Assembly: GCA_024231905.1 (NCBI GenBank) | Contig: JAAEQC010000141.1 | Coordinates: 1 to 34,883 of the forward strand | DNA: 34,883 nucleotides | Direction: 5' to 3' | Source of the DNA: a bacterium | GTDB lineage: Bacteria > Krumholzibacteriota > Krumholzibacteriia > LZORAL124-64-63 | Part shown: piece after piece, positions 7,004 to 15,528 of the stretch | Position numbering within the stretch: position 1 is the stretch's first letter | Layout of the letters: each line of letters begins with the position of its first letter | The notes under the pieces: model-generated | What the model saw: only the letters and a program-made list of their open reading frames with translations | What the model was told of the DNA's origin: nothing | Databases searched by the model: none | Program-made: the position numbers and the translations under genes

Positions 7004-9165
7004 TGCGCCGGCTGGCGCTGCTCGTGACCGTCCTGGTCCTCGCGGCAGCCGCCTCTGCTCACGCCCGCCCCCGGGTGGGACTCGCCCTCAGCGGCGGCGG
7101 CGCCAAGGGCTTCGCCCACATCGGCGTCCTCCAGGTGCTCGAAGAGCACCACATCCCCGTGGATTGCATCGCCGGCACCAGCATGGGCAGCGTCGTGGGC
7201 GTCCTCTACGCCATGGGCTACCCGGTGGCGGAGATCGAGCGGCTCGCCCTGGAGACCGACTGGGACGACATCTTCCTGGACCGGGTCCCCCGCCGCGACC
7301 GGGGCATCGAACAGAAAGCCATGGAGGACCGCTACTTCGTGGCCCTGCCCCTCGTCGACGGCAGTATCGGACTGCCCCGCGGCCTGGTGGCCGGCCAGAA
7401 GATATCCCGCCTCCTGGCCCGCCTGACCCTCCCGGTCCACGGTGTGACCGACTTCGACTCGCTCCCCCGGCCGTTCCGGGCCGTGGCCACGGATATCGTC
7501 ACCGGCGAGGTCGTGGTGTTGCGCCGTGGCTACCTGCCCGAAGCCGTGCGGGCGAGCATGGCCATCCCCTCGGTGTTCACGCCGGTGGAGTACCAGGGGC
7601 GCCTCCTGGTGGACGGCCTGCTCGGGCGCAACTTCCCGGTCCAGGAGGCCATGGACCTGGGCGCCGACCTGGTCATCGGCGTGGACGTGGGCCAATCCCT
7701 GGTCGGCCGCGAGGAGTTGGACGACCTGATAGCCATTGCCGATCAGGCCAGCGCCCTGGCCAGCCTCGCCACCTCCCGGCAGCAACGCGAACTGGCCGAC
7801 GTCCTGATCTCGCCCGAACTGGACGACGCCTCGGCCATGAGCTTCGATCGCACGGCCGAGATCATCGCCGCCGGACGGGCAGCGGCCGAGGCGGCCCTGC
7901 CCCGTTTGCGGGAGCTTCTACCCGAACAGACGACCGACGCCGGGATCCCGACGCCGGTTGCACCCGAGTCGTTCGTCCTGGCCGACGTGGTCTTCACGGG
8001 CCTGCACCATGTGGACCCGGCCGTGCTCCACGCCGCGGCCGACCTGGGACCGGGCGCCACGGTGACCGTCGACCAACTGGAACGCGCCGTGGGACGGATC
8101 TTCGGCACCGGTTTCTTCGAGCGGGTAACCTACCGGATCGTCGACACGCCGGCGGGCGCGCGGATCGAGTTCCTGATCGTGGAGAAGAACACGGACTACT
8201 TCCGCTTCGGCATGCGCTTCGACTCGCGGGACCGGCTCGCCGCCGCCTTCAACATCCTGGCGCGGAATCGCCTCGGGCACGGCTCCGTCGTGGACCTGGA
8301 CCTGATCATCGGCGACCGCAACCAGATCCTCGTGCATTACACCCTCCGCCCGGACCGCCGACTGCCGGGCCTCGGCCTGCGCCTGGGTTACGTGGACGAG
8401 ACCAACAACGTATACGTGGAGCAAGAGCGGCTCACCCACGTGGACACGGAAGCCCTCTTCGGCGAAATCCTCCTGGGCGACACCTTCTCGGACCGTCTGC
8501 TGGTGGGCGCGGGCGCCCGGACCGAGTGGGCCAAGTTCGATCCGGACCTCCGGACATCCGACCTGCCCCGGACGGAAACGGATCTCGTCTCCCTGGTGGC
8601 CCTCGCCTGGTTCGACTCCCAGGACCGCACTTACTACCCCACCTCCGGACTCTCCTTCTTCACTCGGCACGAGTACGCCGCCGTGGGCTGGAACCGGGAA
8701 TTCGACTTCTCCCGCCACTACTTCGACCTGAAGGCCTTCATGCCGGTGGCCGGCCGCGTGTCCCTGCTGGGCCACGCCGTGGCCGGCATGTCCTTCGGCG
8801 ACGCCATGCCCGACCACTACCGGTTTCTCCTGGGCGGCGTCGACATCCCGGCCCTGCTGCTGGAACGGCGCATGACCCGGGTATCCTTCCTCGGGCTGCA
8901 CGCCCAGCAGATCAACGGCCGCCAGGCCCAGTTCGCCCAGGCAGGCCTGCAGATCGAAGTGGGCCGGCGTCTCTTCCTCATTGTGCGGGGCAATGTCGGC
9001 ATCGCCTACGAAGGCACGCGCTTCGGACTCCACGACCGCGGATATCTCCACGGGTACGGCGTGACCCTTGGCCTGCTGACGCCGCTGGGCCCGGTGGAAC
9101 TGACCGGGGCCTACGGCAGCAACGAGGAGTTGATGGGGCATCTGAGCGTGGGCATGAAGTTCTAG
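7003..9165 (+). CDS. Patatin-like phospholipase fused to POTRA and outer-membrane barrel (type Vd-like)
   Basis: The protein is 720 aa with a signal peptide (MRRLALLVTVLVLAAAASA). The patatin domain (about 24-230) has the oxyanion-hole GGGAKG at 31-36, nucleophile Ser60 in GTSMG and catalytic Asp204 in LLVDGLLGRN. The Asp motif is DGL rather than the usual DGG/DGA. A POTRA-like segment (about 325-400) is followed by a 16-strand-type barrel of the surface-antigen family. The protein ends in VGMKF, with a terminal aromatic as in outer-membrane proteins. This order matches PlpD-type (type Vd) autotransporters, in which the lipase is exposed or released by its own barrel. The substrate would be phospholipid by family, though this is not shown here. 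It overlaps the RlmD-type gene by one base. Confidence 0.88.
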   Translation: MRRLALLVTVLVLAAAASAHARPRVGLALSGGGAKGFAHIGVLQVLEEHHIPVDCIAGTSMGSVVGVLYAMGYPVAEIERLALETDWDDIFLDRVPRRDRGIEQKAMEDRYFVALPLVDGSIGLPRGLVAGQKISRLLARLTLPVHGVTDFDSLPRPFRAVATDIVTGEVVVLRRGYLPEAVRASMAIPSVFTPVEYQGRLLVDGLLGRNFPVQEAMDLGADLVIGVDVGQSLVGREELDDLIAIADQASALASLATSRQQRELADVLISPELDDASAMSFDRTAEIIAAGRAAAEAALPRLRELLPEQTTDAGIPTPVAPESFVLADVVFTGLHHVDPAVLHAAADLGPGATVTVDQLERAVGRIFGTGFFERVTYRIVDTPAGARIEFLIVEKNTDYFRFGMRFDSRDRLAAAFNILARNRLGHGSVVDLDLIIGDRNQILVHYTLRPDRRLPGLGLRLGYVDETNNVYVEQERLTHVDTEALFGEILLGDTFSDRLLVGAGARTEWAKFDPDLRTSDLPRTETDLVSLVALAWFDSQDRTYYPTSGLSFFTRHEYAAVGWNREFDFSRHYFDLKAFMPVAGRVSLLGHAVAGMSFGDAMPDHYRFLLGGVDIPALLLERRMTRVSFLGLHAQQINGRQAQFAQAGLQIEVGRRLFLIVRGNVGIAYEGTRFGLHDRGYLHGYGVTLGLLTPLGPVELTGAYGSNEELMGHLSVGMKF

Positions 9166-9301
9166 TTGTGTCTCGATTAATGTTTCTGGAGGTTTGTGAG
9201 GTCCCCGGGGGCCTATTTAGTGTTGCTTAAGACTGTTTTCTTGATACATGCGGCGCATATCGCAACCAAGCGGAGACCGGAAACATCATTCGAGACACAA
9301 C
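9165..9301. repeat. 137-bp element bounded by 22-bp inverted repeats
   Basis: The left arm at 9165-9186 (starting GTTGTGTCTCGA) and the right arm at 9280-9301 (complement) match at 20 of 22 positions, with the first 12 identical. The 93-bp interior is less GC-rich than the genes and has no open frame of note. The left arm begins at the last base of the patatin stop codon. I see no clear target-site duplication (flanks CTA and CAA). It could be a miniature inverted-repeat element or a long-stem RNA structure between the patatin gene and the oppositely oriented RRM gene. Confidence 0.55.
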
Positions 9302-9308
9302 CAACAGC

Positions 9309-9339
9309 AAAAAGCCCCGCCGCCTTACGGCAGCGGGGC
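9309..9339 (-). terminator. Rho-independent terminator of the RRM gene
   Basis: On the minus strand an 11-bp stem (GCCCCGCTGCC / GGCGGCGGGGC, with one G-T pair; arms 9329-9339 and 9314-9324) has loop GTAA and is followed by TTTTT (complement of 9309-9313). It lies about 50 bp past the stop codon of the RRM gene. In the opposite direction the stem is followed by CTCTGTTTT, so it may also stop transcription from the patatin side. Confidence 0.8.
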
Positions 9340-9390
9340 CTCTGTTTTCATCAACCCGATTCGAGATCAAACCGTGGGCTGATTCTCAAC

Positions 9391-9672
9391 CTACCAGCGG
9401 GAACCGCCGCCACCACCGCCGCCGCCACCGCGACGATCCTGGGCCTCGTTCACGCGCAGCGCGCGGCCGCCCAGCTCCTTGCCGTCCAGGTTCTGGATCA
9501 TGGCCTGCAGGGCGTCGTCGTCGACTTCCACGAAGCCGAAGCCACGGGGCCGGCCGGTCTCCCGGTCGTTGATCAGGGCCACCGAGTGCACGGTCCCGTG
9601 CTCCCCGAACATCTGGGTGATCTCGTCCTCGGTCGCGCTGAAGGGCAGGTTGCCCACGTACAGTTTCTTCAA
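9391..9672 (-). CDS. Small glycine-rich RNA-binding protein (single RRM)
   Basis: I place the start at TTG 9672 (M)KKLYVGNLPF because GGAGAG lies 6 nt upstream. An ATG at 9696 would add eight residues but has no good ribosome binding site. The resulting 93-aa protein has RNP2 (LYVGNL) at the N-terminus and RNP1 (RGFGFVEV) in a single RRM of about 75 residues. A Gly-rich tail (nine Gly in a row, then SRW) follows. This is the cyanobacterial/FCB-type Rbp family, RNA chaperones often linked to cold or stress. The long structured leader upstream and the terminator at 9309-9339 make it a single-gene transcript. Confidence 0.9.
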   Translation of the reverse strand: MKKLYVGNLPFSATEDEITQMFGEHGTVHSVALINDRETGRPRGFGFVEVDDDALQAMIQNLDGKELGGRALRVNEAQDRRGGGGGGGGGSRW

Positions 9673-9961
9673 GGCATTCTCTCCAAGTGCCGGCATTCCG
9701 GCTTAACCAAGCGGTGAGGATCGCCAGCTTCTTCCGGCAAGATCCCTCGCGCTTCAAATGTGCTCCGCCAAGGCGGAACTCCTTCCCCCGACGATCGGGG
9801 AAATCCAGGTGCCGCGATCCCGCGGGGGACCCGGCGTATTCGTCTCATGATTCGGTCCCGCCCGGCATGGCGATTCACGCCACCCGGCGGTCACGTCGTT
9901 CGATCCGCATGTGTCCACTGGAAACCGCAGACAAGAGATGGGGCTCCGCAGGCCGTTTGAC
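9673..9961 (-). promoter_or_regulatory. Long structured 5' leader of the RRM gene
   Basis: If transcription begins at the promoter near 9968-9995, about 290 nt precede the TTG start. No gene is seen on either strand here. The minus-strand RNA contains several inverted repeats: TTCCCCGA/TCGGGGGAA around 9784-9803, TCCGC/GCGGA around 9763-9776, and GCCGG-AATG-CCGGC at 9689-9702. The last lies immediately upstream of the GGAGAG ribosome binding site. A leader of this kind is typical of cold-shock or autoregulated RNA-binding protein mRNAs, but no known riboswitch or thermometer family is recognised. Confidence 0.45.
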
Positions 9962-9967
9962 GGCATC

Positions 9968-9995
9968 AACGTAGGCTATTCCCGTTTTTTGTCAA
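9968..9995 (-). promoter_or_regulatory. Candidate sigma70-type promoter of the RRM gene
   Basis: The minus strand has a perfect TTGACA (complement of 9990-9995) and, 16 nt downstream, TACGTT (complement of 9968-9973) as a weak -10 box. It lies between the TPR lipoprotein gene and the RRM gene, both on the minus strand. I see no terminator for the lipoprotein gene between its stop (10047) and this promoter, so read-through is possible. Confidence 0.45.
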
Positions 9996-10046
9996 CGTCG
10001 GCTTCCGGTAAACGGCGACCGCGTCCGGTCCTGTGGTCCTGCCGGT

Positions 10047-12305
10047 TCACGAGCGCGCCTCCTCCAGTTCCCTTCGCAAAGCCTGTGCCCATTCCCGCAC
10101 CGTGCGGCCCGAGAATTCGGCCGAATGGTCGAGCAGGCGGGCCAGCAACCGGGCTTCGGCGTTCGTGCCGTAACGCCCGGTGTCGACGCGTACTTCCTGG
10201 AGCATGAGGGCCCACACATAGGGGTTGGTGGTGGCGACTTCGCCGACCAGAGCGTCCCGGACGAGTCGGGTCACGTGCTCATTAACCGCCAGTCGGCGTT
10301 CCGCCTCGAGCAGGACGACCTCCTCCAGGGGCGTGAGATCGACACCCCAGTGGTCGGCCAGGAGAATGCGGGCCCCGGCGGGATCGGAGCGGTCCATGCA
10401 CGCCACAGCGCGGGCAGCACGACCGGAAAGCCCGAGCGTGGCCGTAGCCGTATCCGGCGAAACGAGGAAGAAATCCTCCAGATCCGCCTCCAGATGCTCC
10501 AGGAGCATATCCGTGCTCGGGACCGGCAGGATGGCCTCCACCCCCCCCGGCCGCACCTGCGGAACCGTGGCTTCCTCGCCGGCGTTCTGGGCGCGGACGC
10601 AGGCGGCGGCGGTTTGCAGCAGACGCCGCACCTCCTCGTTGTCCGGGGCCAGGCGCCAGGCCCGGTCCAGGTCGACCGCCGCGGCGTCGCACCGACGCAT
10701 CTGCAATTGGAGCAGACCCCGGTTGTAGTATCCGGCCAGGGAACGGGGCTCCAGGCCCAGGGAACGGTTCATGGCCAGCAGGGCCTCGTCGGTCCGCTCG
10801 AGATTGGCACAGGCCACGCCGAGCATGCGCCAGGTCACCGCGGCGGTAGAATCCGCCCGGGCCGATTCCTCCAGGAATCCCACCGAACGGGAGAAGTCCT
10901 CAACGGCCAGGTCGATCAGGCCCAGCAGCAGGCTGGTGCGGGCATCCACCCGGCCGGTGCCGAGGAAACCATCCCGGGCGGCGACCAGCTGGACACGGGC
11001 CTCGACGTACTTCTCCTGCCGAAAGAGGATCCGGCCACGTAGGGCCGCGTTGATGTCGGGACGCAGACCGCGCCGGTCGAGCACATCGAGCATGGCCAGG
11101 GCCTCGGCCGCGGCACGGTCGCGCTGGGCCGGGAAGAGGGCCAGAGCCATGAGATCCATCTGCAGGGCGACGTAACTCCAGGGCGAACCCGCCACGTAGT
11201 GGCCGTGGGCGAAACTCGTCACGCTGGGAGTCTGGCCGTCGGGAACGCCGAAGACCAGGGGACTGCGAATGTCCAAGGTCGCCGGGAAATAGAGAGAATG
11301 GATCGGGTCCGCGTAGGAGGCCACGTAGAATTGGACCGCCGAGGGATCCTCGAGCAGCTGGGCCACGAGGCCCAGGTCGTTCCAGAACCGACGCTCGTGG
11401 GCGAAAACGGCCTGGAAGCCGATCTTCCAGCCCTGGCCGCGCAGATCCTTGACGTCCACGGGGAGGTCGTCCTGCTCCTCCTCCAGGGCGCCGAACGCCG
11501 CCACCGGATCGCCTTGCGCCAGGTGCGCCTGGGACCGGACCCACTGCTCCGGCCAGCCCGTCGTGCGCTCGATGACACCGCCGTTGCGGGGGTCGAACCA
11601 GCGGATATCGCGCTCGGGCAGGCATCTCGCCAACCGGATGGCGTCCGTGAACCGGCCCGCGTCCGCCAGCAGGAGCCCCTTGACCAGGAGCAGGTCCTCG
11701 TCCCCCGGAAACTCCTCGAGACCCACGTCGACCGCAGCCAGCCCTTGGTCCTGGAATGCCAGCTCCCGCAGTGCCCAGGCCAGGTCGCGGTGCGTGCGGA
11801 GCATGGTCTCCCGGTCGGCCGGCCCCGCGTGGCGCGCGGCGAGCAGAGCCAATTCCAGGCAGTCGCGCGCCGCCGCGCGATCACCCACGACCAGGCGCAG
11901 GTGGCCCAGTTCGGACCAGGCCTCCACCCAGGCCCCGTCCGCCTCCAGGCACGCTTCCAGGGAGACCATGGCGTCGGCCATGCCGATCATGACCCGTCGG
12001 CGGTCCGGCGGTTCGTACATGAACTGCCGGGGACGTTCGATCCGGCGCCGGCGCGAATCCAGGATCCCGGCGAACTCCCGCCAACGGCGTTCCTCTGCCT
12101 CGGCCCACGCCCGGCGGGCCAGGCGCTCCTCCGGCGGCAAGCTCGCGGCGTCCAGGAGCCCGGCGTCGTGATCCACGGTGTCGGATTTCGCGACGGTCCG
12201 GAGATCGTTGACGATGACAGCCGTGTTGGCGTTGGGCGTGGGACTGCACGCACATAAGGAAACGACCGCCAAGAGGGCGGCCGCCATCGACATGTATCTC
12301 GGCAT
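10047..12305 (-). CDS. Large TPR-repeat lipoprotein, function unknown
   Basis: The start ATG 12305 is preceded by GGAGGGG and gives a 752-aa lipoprotein (MPRYMSMAAALLAVVSLCAC, lipid-bearing Cys20). Helical repeats run through most of the protein. The clearest TPR units are at about 165-240 and 555-640 (for example ARADSTAAVTWRMLGVACAN, RSLAGYYNRGLLQLQMRR and DAAAVDLDRAWRLAPDNEE). The C-terminal 120 residues are helical without a recognised motif. TPR lipoproteins usually act as scaffolds for envelope complexes, but the partner here is unknown. It is transcribed divergently from the secreted sorting-domain protein at 12518. Confidence 0.75.
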   Translation of the reverse strand: MPRYMSMAAALLAVVSLCACSPTPNANTAVIVNDLRTVAKSDTVDHDAGLLDAASLPPEERLARRAWAEAEERRWREFAGILDSRRRRIERPRQFMYEPPDRRRVMIGMADAMVSLEACLEADGAWVEAWSELGHLRLVVGDRAAARDCLELALLAARHAGPADRETMLRTHRDLAWALRELAFQDQGLAAVDVGLEEFPGDEDLLLVKGLLLADAGRFTDAIRLARCLPERDIRWFDPRNGGVIERTTGWPEQWVRSQAHLAQGDPVAAFGALEEEQDDLPVDVKDLRGQGWKIGFQAVFAHERRFWNDLGLVAQLLEDPSAVQFYVASYADPIHSLYFPATLDIRSPLVFGVPDGQTPSVTSFAHGHYVAGSPWSYVALQMDLMALALFPAQRDRAAAEALAMLDVLDRRGLRPDINAALRGRILFRQEKYVEARVQLVAARDGFLGTGRVDARTSLLLGLIDLAVEDFSRSVGFLEESARADSTAAVTWRMLGVACANLERTDEALLAMNRSLGLEPRSLAGYYNRGLLQLQMRRCDAAAVDLDRAWRLAPDNEEVRRLLQTAAACVRAQNAGEEATVPQVRPGGVEAILPVPSTDMLLEHLEADLEDFFLVSPDTATATLGLSGRAARAVACMDRSDPAGARILLADHWGVDLTPLEEVVLLEAERRLAVNEHVTRLVRDALVGEVATTNPYVWALMLQEVRVDTGRYGTNAEARLLARLLDHSAEFSGRTVREWAQALRRELEEARS

Positions 12306-12409
12306 CGATACCCCTCCAGCCCGCGGGAAGGCGGTGGGATCCCCCCCCTTGGTCGCGCGGGTCGGGATGAGAATACAGGATCGGGCGAACTCGGGCAACC
12401 GGTGGCCGC

Positions 12410-12439
12410 TTGATCTCTGACCCGAATTTCTGCTAATAT
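12410..12439 (+). promoter_or_regulatory. Candidate promoter of the secreted sorting-domain protein
   Basis: TTGATC (12410-12415) and TAATAT (12434-12439) are separated by 18 nt, in an AT-rich dip of the 212-bp divergent intergenic region. The leader to ATG 12518 would be about 70 nt. Confidence 0.4.
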
Positions 12440-12517
12440 TATGAGGCCTCAATGAGCCGCTGCCGGATCCCCGGTGCGGCTTTCCCACATTACGGCCACG
12501 AAGCGGAGATGCCCCCG

Positions 12518-14524
12518 ATGACGCGCACCTTTATCTTCCTGATCGCCCTCCTCCTGCTCGCCGCGCCCGCCTTCGCCCAGCTCGACGTGGGTGGCTGGGA
12601 GGTCACCCAGGAGAACAGCACCGTGAGCGTCGTCCTGCCCGCCGGTACGGTGGTGCAGCCCGGCGGCTACCTCATCCTGTGCCGCAACGCCACCCAGGCC
12701 GAGTTCGAGTCTTTCTACGGCCTGACCCTGGGCGGCAACGTGGTCTACCTGAGCAACGACGTGGACAATCCCGTGGTGCCCATGATCAACGGCGACGAGA
12801 TCTACCGGATCTTCGACGGCACGAGCACCCTGGTGCACGGGCCTACCCCCGCCTTCGACCAGGCCAACGGCCGCTCCCACTTCCGCAACGATCCCGAGGC
12901 GGCCGGCTGGACCTCCTACTCGGACACTCCCAGCCCGGGCAGCGGGGTCGAGGCTCCCGACGCCACCATCAGCGGCCTGGTGGTCTCCGAGGTCCACGAC
13001 GCCACCACCTACCGCTACGAGTTCATCGAACTGTACTACGACGGTACCGGCGGCACCGGCAACCAGTCGCCGGTGATCTCGACCGTGGCCGTGAGTCCCA
13101 CCGATCCCGAGGCCGGCGACAACGTGGTGGTCACCGCCACGGCCTACGATCCGGACGGCGTGCTGGTGGACGTGTGGCTGTACCACCGCCAGGGCGGCGG
13201 CGCCTACACGGACGTGACCATGAGCCCCGCCGGCGGCAACGAATGGACCGCCTCCATATCCAGCGTCACCGGCGACCAGTTCCTCGAGTACTACGTGGTG
13301 TGCGAGGACGACGCGGGCGCCCAGACCAGCAATCCCGTCGGCGCGCCCACCTCGGTGCACTCGGTGTGGGTGTCGGCCGTCACCGGACCGGGCAAGGTCG
13401 TCCTCTTCGACCACGCCCACGACCAGGACGCCGGCAGCAACGGCAACTGGCGTGTGGACGACAACCACCCGAATCCTTCGCCGACCACGCCCACCTCGGA
13501 GACGAGCTGGAACGGCCAGCTCTCCAGCTGGGGCTACGAGCTCTTCCTGGCCGGACACACGGTGCGCTCCACGACCACCGCCCTGTCGGCGAGCGTCCTG
13601 GCCGGCGTCGACCTGCTGGTCATCCCCGAGCCCCAGAATCCGTTCACCGGGTCCGAGATCGAAGCCGTGCGGCAGTTCGTCTTCGGCGGCGGGTCCCTCT
13701 TCTTCATCACCGACCACAACAGTTCCGACCGCAACAGCAACGGCTGGGACAGCCCGAGCATCTTCGGCGGCTACAGCGTGCCCCACATCTCCGACGCCGT
13801 GGGTTCGGACACGGAGACCTTCTGCGGCGCCCTCTTCGGCCTCCACGTCCACGTGAAGGACGAAGGCCTGAACAGCATCTCCGGCAGCCACACCACCGTG
13901 GCCACTGACCCGACCAACCCGGTCATCCACGGCTCCTACGGCACGGTCACCGAGCTGTACTGGCACGTGGGCAACGTCATGAGCCTCTGGCCCGGCGCCA
14001 ACCCGAACCTGACCGACGTGGGCGGACTGGTGAGCCGCAACGCGGGCGAGCCCCACCTCATGGCCTGGTCCCGCTACGGCAACGGCAAGGTCATCGGCTG
14101 GGGGGACAGCTCCTCCATGGCCGACGGCACCGGCAGCGAGTCCCACGCCGACAACTGGACCGAGGCGAGCCACCGGGCGGCCTTCCTCAACGGCACCATG
14201 TGGCTGCTGGCCAACGACCTCAGCGGTGTGGAGGACACTCCCTCGCCCTTCGGCGTGCAACTCGAGGCCTACCCCAACCCCTTCAACCCCCAGACCACCG
14301 TGGCCTTCGAGCTGGGTGTCGACGGCCCCGTACGCCTGGATGTGTACGACGTGGCTGGGCGGCATGTGCGCCAGCTGCTGGACGAGAGCCGCGCCGCCGG
14401 CCGACACGAGGTAAGCTGGGACGGATCCGACGGCCAGGGCCGCGGGCTGCCCAGTGGCGTGTACTTCGTGACCTCGCGGGGGGCGGGCGCCGTGAACGTG
14501 ACGAAGGTGGTGCTCGCCAAGTAG
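12518..14524 (+). CDS. Secreted multidomain protein: lamin-tail-like, Ig-like, GATase1-like and FlgD-like sorting domain
   Basis: Start ATG 12518 is chosen over ATG 12509 because GGAG lies 9 nt upstream of it but touches the earlier one. The protein is 668 aa. A signal peptide (MTRTFIFLIALLLLAAPAFA) is followed by a lamin-tail-like domain (about 21-145, with VVQPGGYLILCRN). Next is an Ig/PKD-like segment (about 185-265, SPVISTVAVSPTDPEAGDNV). A ThuA/DUF4350-like class-I glutamine-amidotransferase fold follows (about 290-560, GKVVLFDHAHDQDAG, VLAGVDLLVIPEPQNPF, GGSLFFITDHN). The C-terminal FlgD-Ig/T9SS-type domain (about 580-668) has AYPNPFNPQTTVAFEL and GLPSGVYFVT. The last domain directs secretion and surface attachment in Bacteroidetes, while in other FCB phyla its sorting role is assumed. 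The protein is probably a surface or extracellular nuclease/hydrolase relative, but no catalytic residues are clear. Confidence 0.8.
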   Translation: MTRTFIFLIALLLLAAPAFAQLDVGGWEVTQENSTVSVVLPAGTVVQPGGYLILCRNATQAEFESFYGLTLGGNVVYLSNDVDNPVVPMINGDEIYRIFDGTSTLVHGPTPAFDQANGRSHFRNDPEAAGWTSYSDTPSPGSGVEAPDATISGLVVSEVHDATTYRYEFIELYYDGTGGTGNQSPVISTVAVSPTDPEAGDNVVVTATAYDPDGVLVDVWLYHRQGGGAYTDVTMSPAGGNEWTASISSVTGDQFLEYYVVCEDDAGAQTSNPVGAPTSVHSVWVSAVTGPGKVVLFDHAHDQDAGSNGNWRVDDNHPNPSPTTPTSETSWNGQLSSWGYELFLAGHTVRSTTTALSASVLAGVDLLVIPEPQNPFTGSEIEAVRQFVFGGGSLFFITDHNSSDRNSNGWDSPSIFGGYSVPHISDAVGSDTETFCGALFGLHVHVKDEGLNSISGSHTTVATDPTNPVIHGSYGTVTELYWHVGNVMSLWPGANPNLTDVGGLVSRNAGEPHLMAWSRYGNGKVIGWGDSSSMADGTGSESHADNWTEASHRAAFLNGTMWLLANDLSGVEDTPSPFGVQLEAYPNPFNPQTTVAFELGVDGPVRLDVYDVAGRHVRQLLDESRAAGRHEVSWDGSDGQGRGLPSGVYFVTSRGAGAVNVTKVVLAK

Positions 14525-14583
14525 GCACCCGCCGGACGTTGTGGTCCCGCCATTGCGAATTCAGTTGGGATGCCAACCCCGGT

Positions 14584-14612
14584 TTGCCCTCGACGCCCGC
14601 GTCCGCTACCAT
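14584..14612 (+). promoter_or_regulatory. Candidate promoter of the TrmJ-type methyltransferase gene
   Basis: TTGCCC (14584-14589) and TACCAT (14607-14612) are separated by 17 nt, with a leader of about 35 nt to TTG 14653. Both boxes match the consensus at four of six positions. Confidence 0.35.
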
Positions 14613-14652
14613 TCCCGGCGTCGTTACCGCACCCCAGCCCGAGGTCCGTGCC

Positions 14653-15516
14653 TTGCCTGAACAAGCCCGCCCCGCCCCCAGCCTCGACAACGTGGTCGTG
14701 ATCCTCAGCCGCACCACCGAGCCCATGAACATCGGTGCCGCCTGTCGCGCCATGAAGACCATGGGATTGAGCCGGCTGCGTCTCATCTCGCCCCTGAACC
14801 CCAAGGGCAAGAGCGCCCACGCCCTGGCCCACGGCGCCGAGGACATCCTCGAGAATGCCCAGGTGGTGGACGACGTCATGGACGCCATCGGCGACTGCCA
14901 GGTGATCACCGGCACCACGGCCCGGCAACGCCAGCTCCGCAAGAACGCCCTGCTGACCCCGGCGGAGATGAGCAACCACATCGCCGACGCCAGCCGGGAC
15001 GCCACCGTGGCCATCCTCTTCGGGACCGAGCGCACGGGCCTGACCAACGACGAGGCCGACATCTGCCGCTACCTGTCCACCGTGGACACGGCCCCCGAGC
15101 AGCCCAGCCTCAACCTGGCCCAGGCGGTGATGCTGTACAGCTGGGAGATCCGCCAGGCGGTCCAACGGGCCGGCGCCGACACGGCCCGCACCACGCCCCT
15201 ACCGCCCCGGGGCGAGGGCTTTCTCCGGCCGGAAATGCGCGTGCGGCATCCCCACCGCTCCACCAAGCTGCCGGACCAGCGCCAGCTCGACACCATGTAC
15301 GCCCACCTGGCCTACACCATGGGGCAGGTGGAGTACTCGCCGGCCGAGCGTCTCAAGTTCCTCACCTACCTGCGGCAGCTGCACATGCGCGCCGGCATCG
15401 TCGATTGGGAGACCCACATCTACCACATCTTCTGCGCGCGCATCCTCAAGGGTCTGGGCGTGCCCAAGTTCGACGGCGAGGTTCCCGCCGACCTCTTCGA
15501 CGACGAGAACGACTGA
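14653..15516 (+). CDS. trmJ: SPOUT RNA methyltransferase, TrmJ/TrmH-like
   Basis: The start is TTG 14653, supported by GAGGT 7 nt upstream; no ATG fits before the first conserved motif. The protein is 287 aa. SPOUT (TrmH/SpoU) motifs are present: ILSRTTEPMNIGAACRAMK near 22-40, ILFGTERTGLTNDE near 124-137 and PSLNLAQAVMLYSWEI near 153-168. These form the knotted SAM site. The C-terminal extension of about 100 residues (QLDTMYAHLAYTMGQ, FLTYLRQLHMRAGI) resembles TrmJ, which 2'-O-methylates tRNA position 32. TrmJ specificity is likely but not certain. A terminator follows at 15529-15559. Confidence 0.85.
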   Translation: MPEQARPAPSLDNVVVILSRTTEPMNIGAACRAMKTMGLSRLRLISPLNPKGKSAHALAHGAEDILENAQVVDDVMDAIGDCQVITGTTARQRQLRKNALLTPAEMSNHIADASRDATVAILFGTERTGLTNDEADICRYLSTVDTAPEQPSLNLAQAVMLYSWEIRQAVQRAGADTARTTPLPPRGEGFLRPEMRVRHPHRSTKLPDQRQLDTMYAHLAYTMGQVEYSPAERLKFLTYLRQLHMRAGIVDWETHIYHIFCARILKGLGVPKFDGEVPADLFDDEND

Positions 15517-15528
15517 GCCGAACGGAGA

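Noticed and set aside
12509..12517. ATG 12509 as start of the secreted sorting-domain protein
   Set aside because: The GGAG ribosome binding site directly abuts it, while ATG 12518 has 9 nt spacing and a better signal peptide start.
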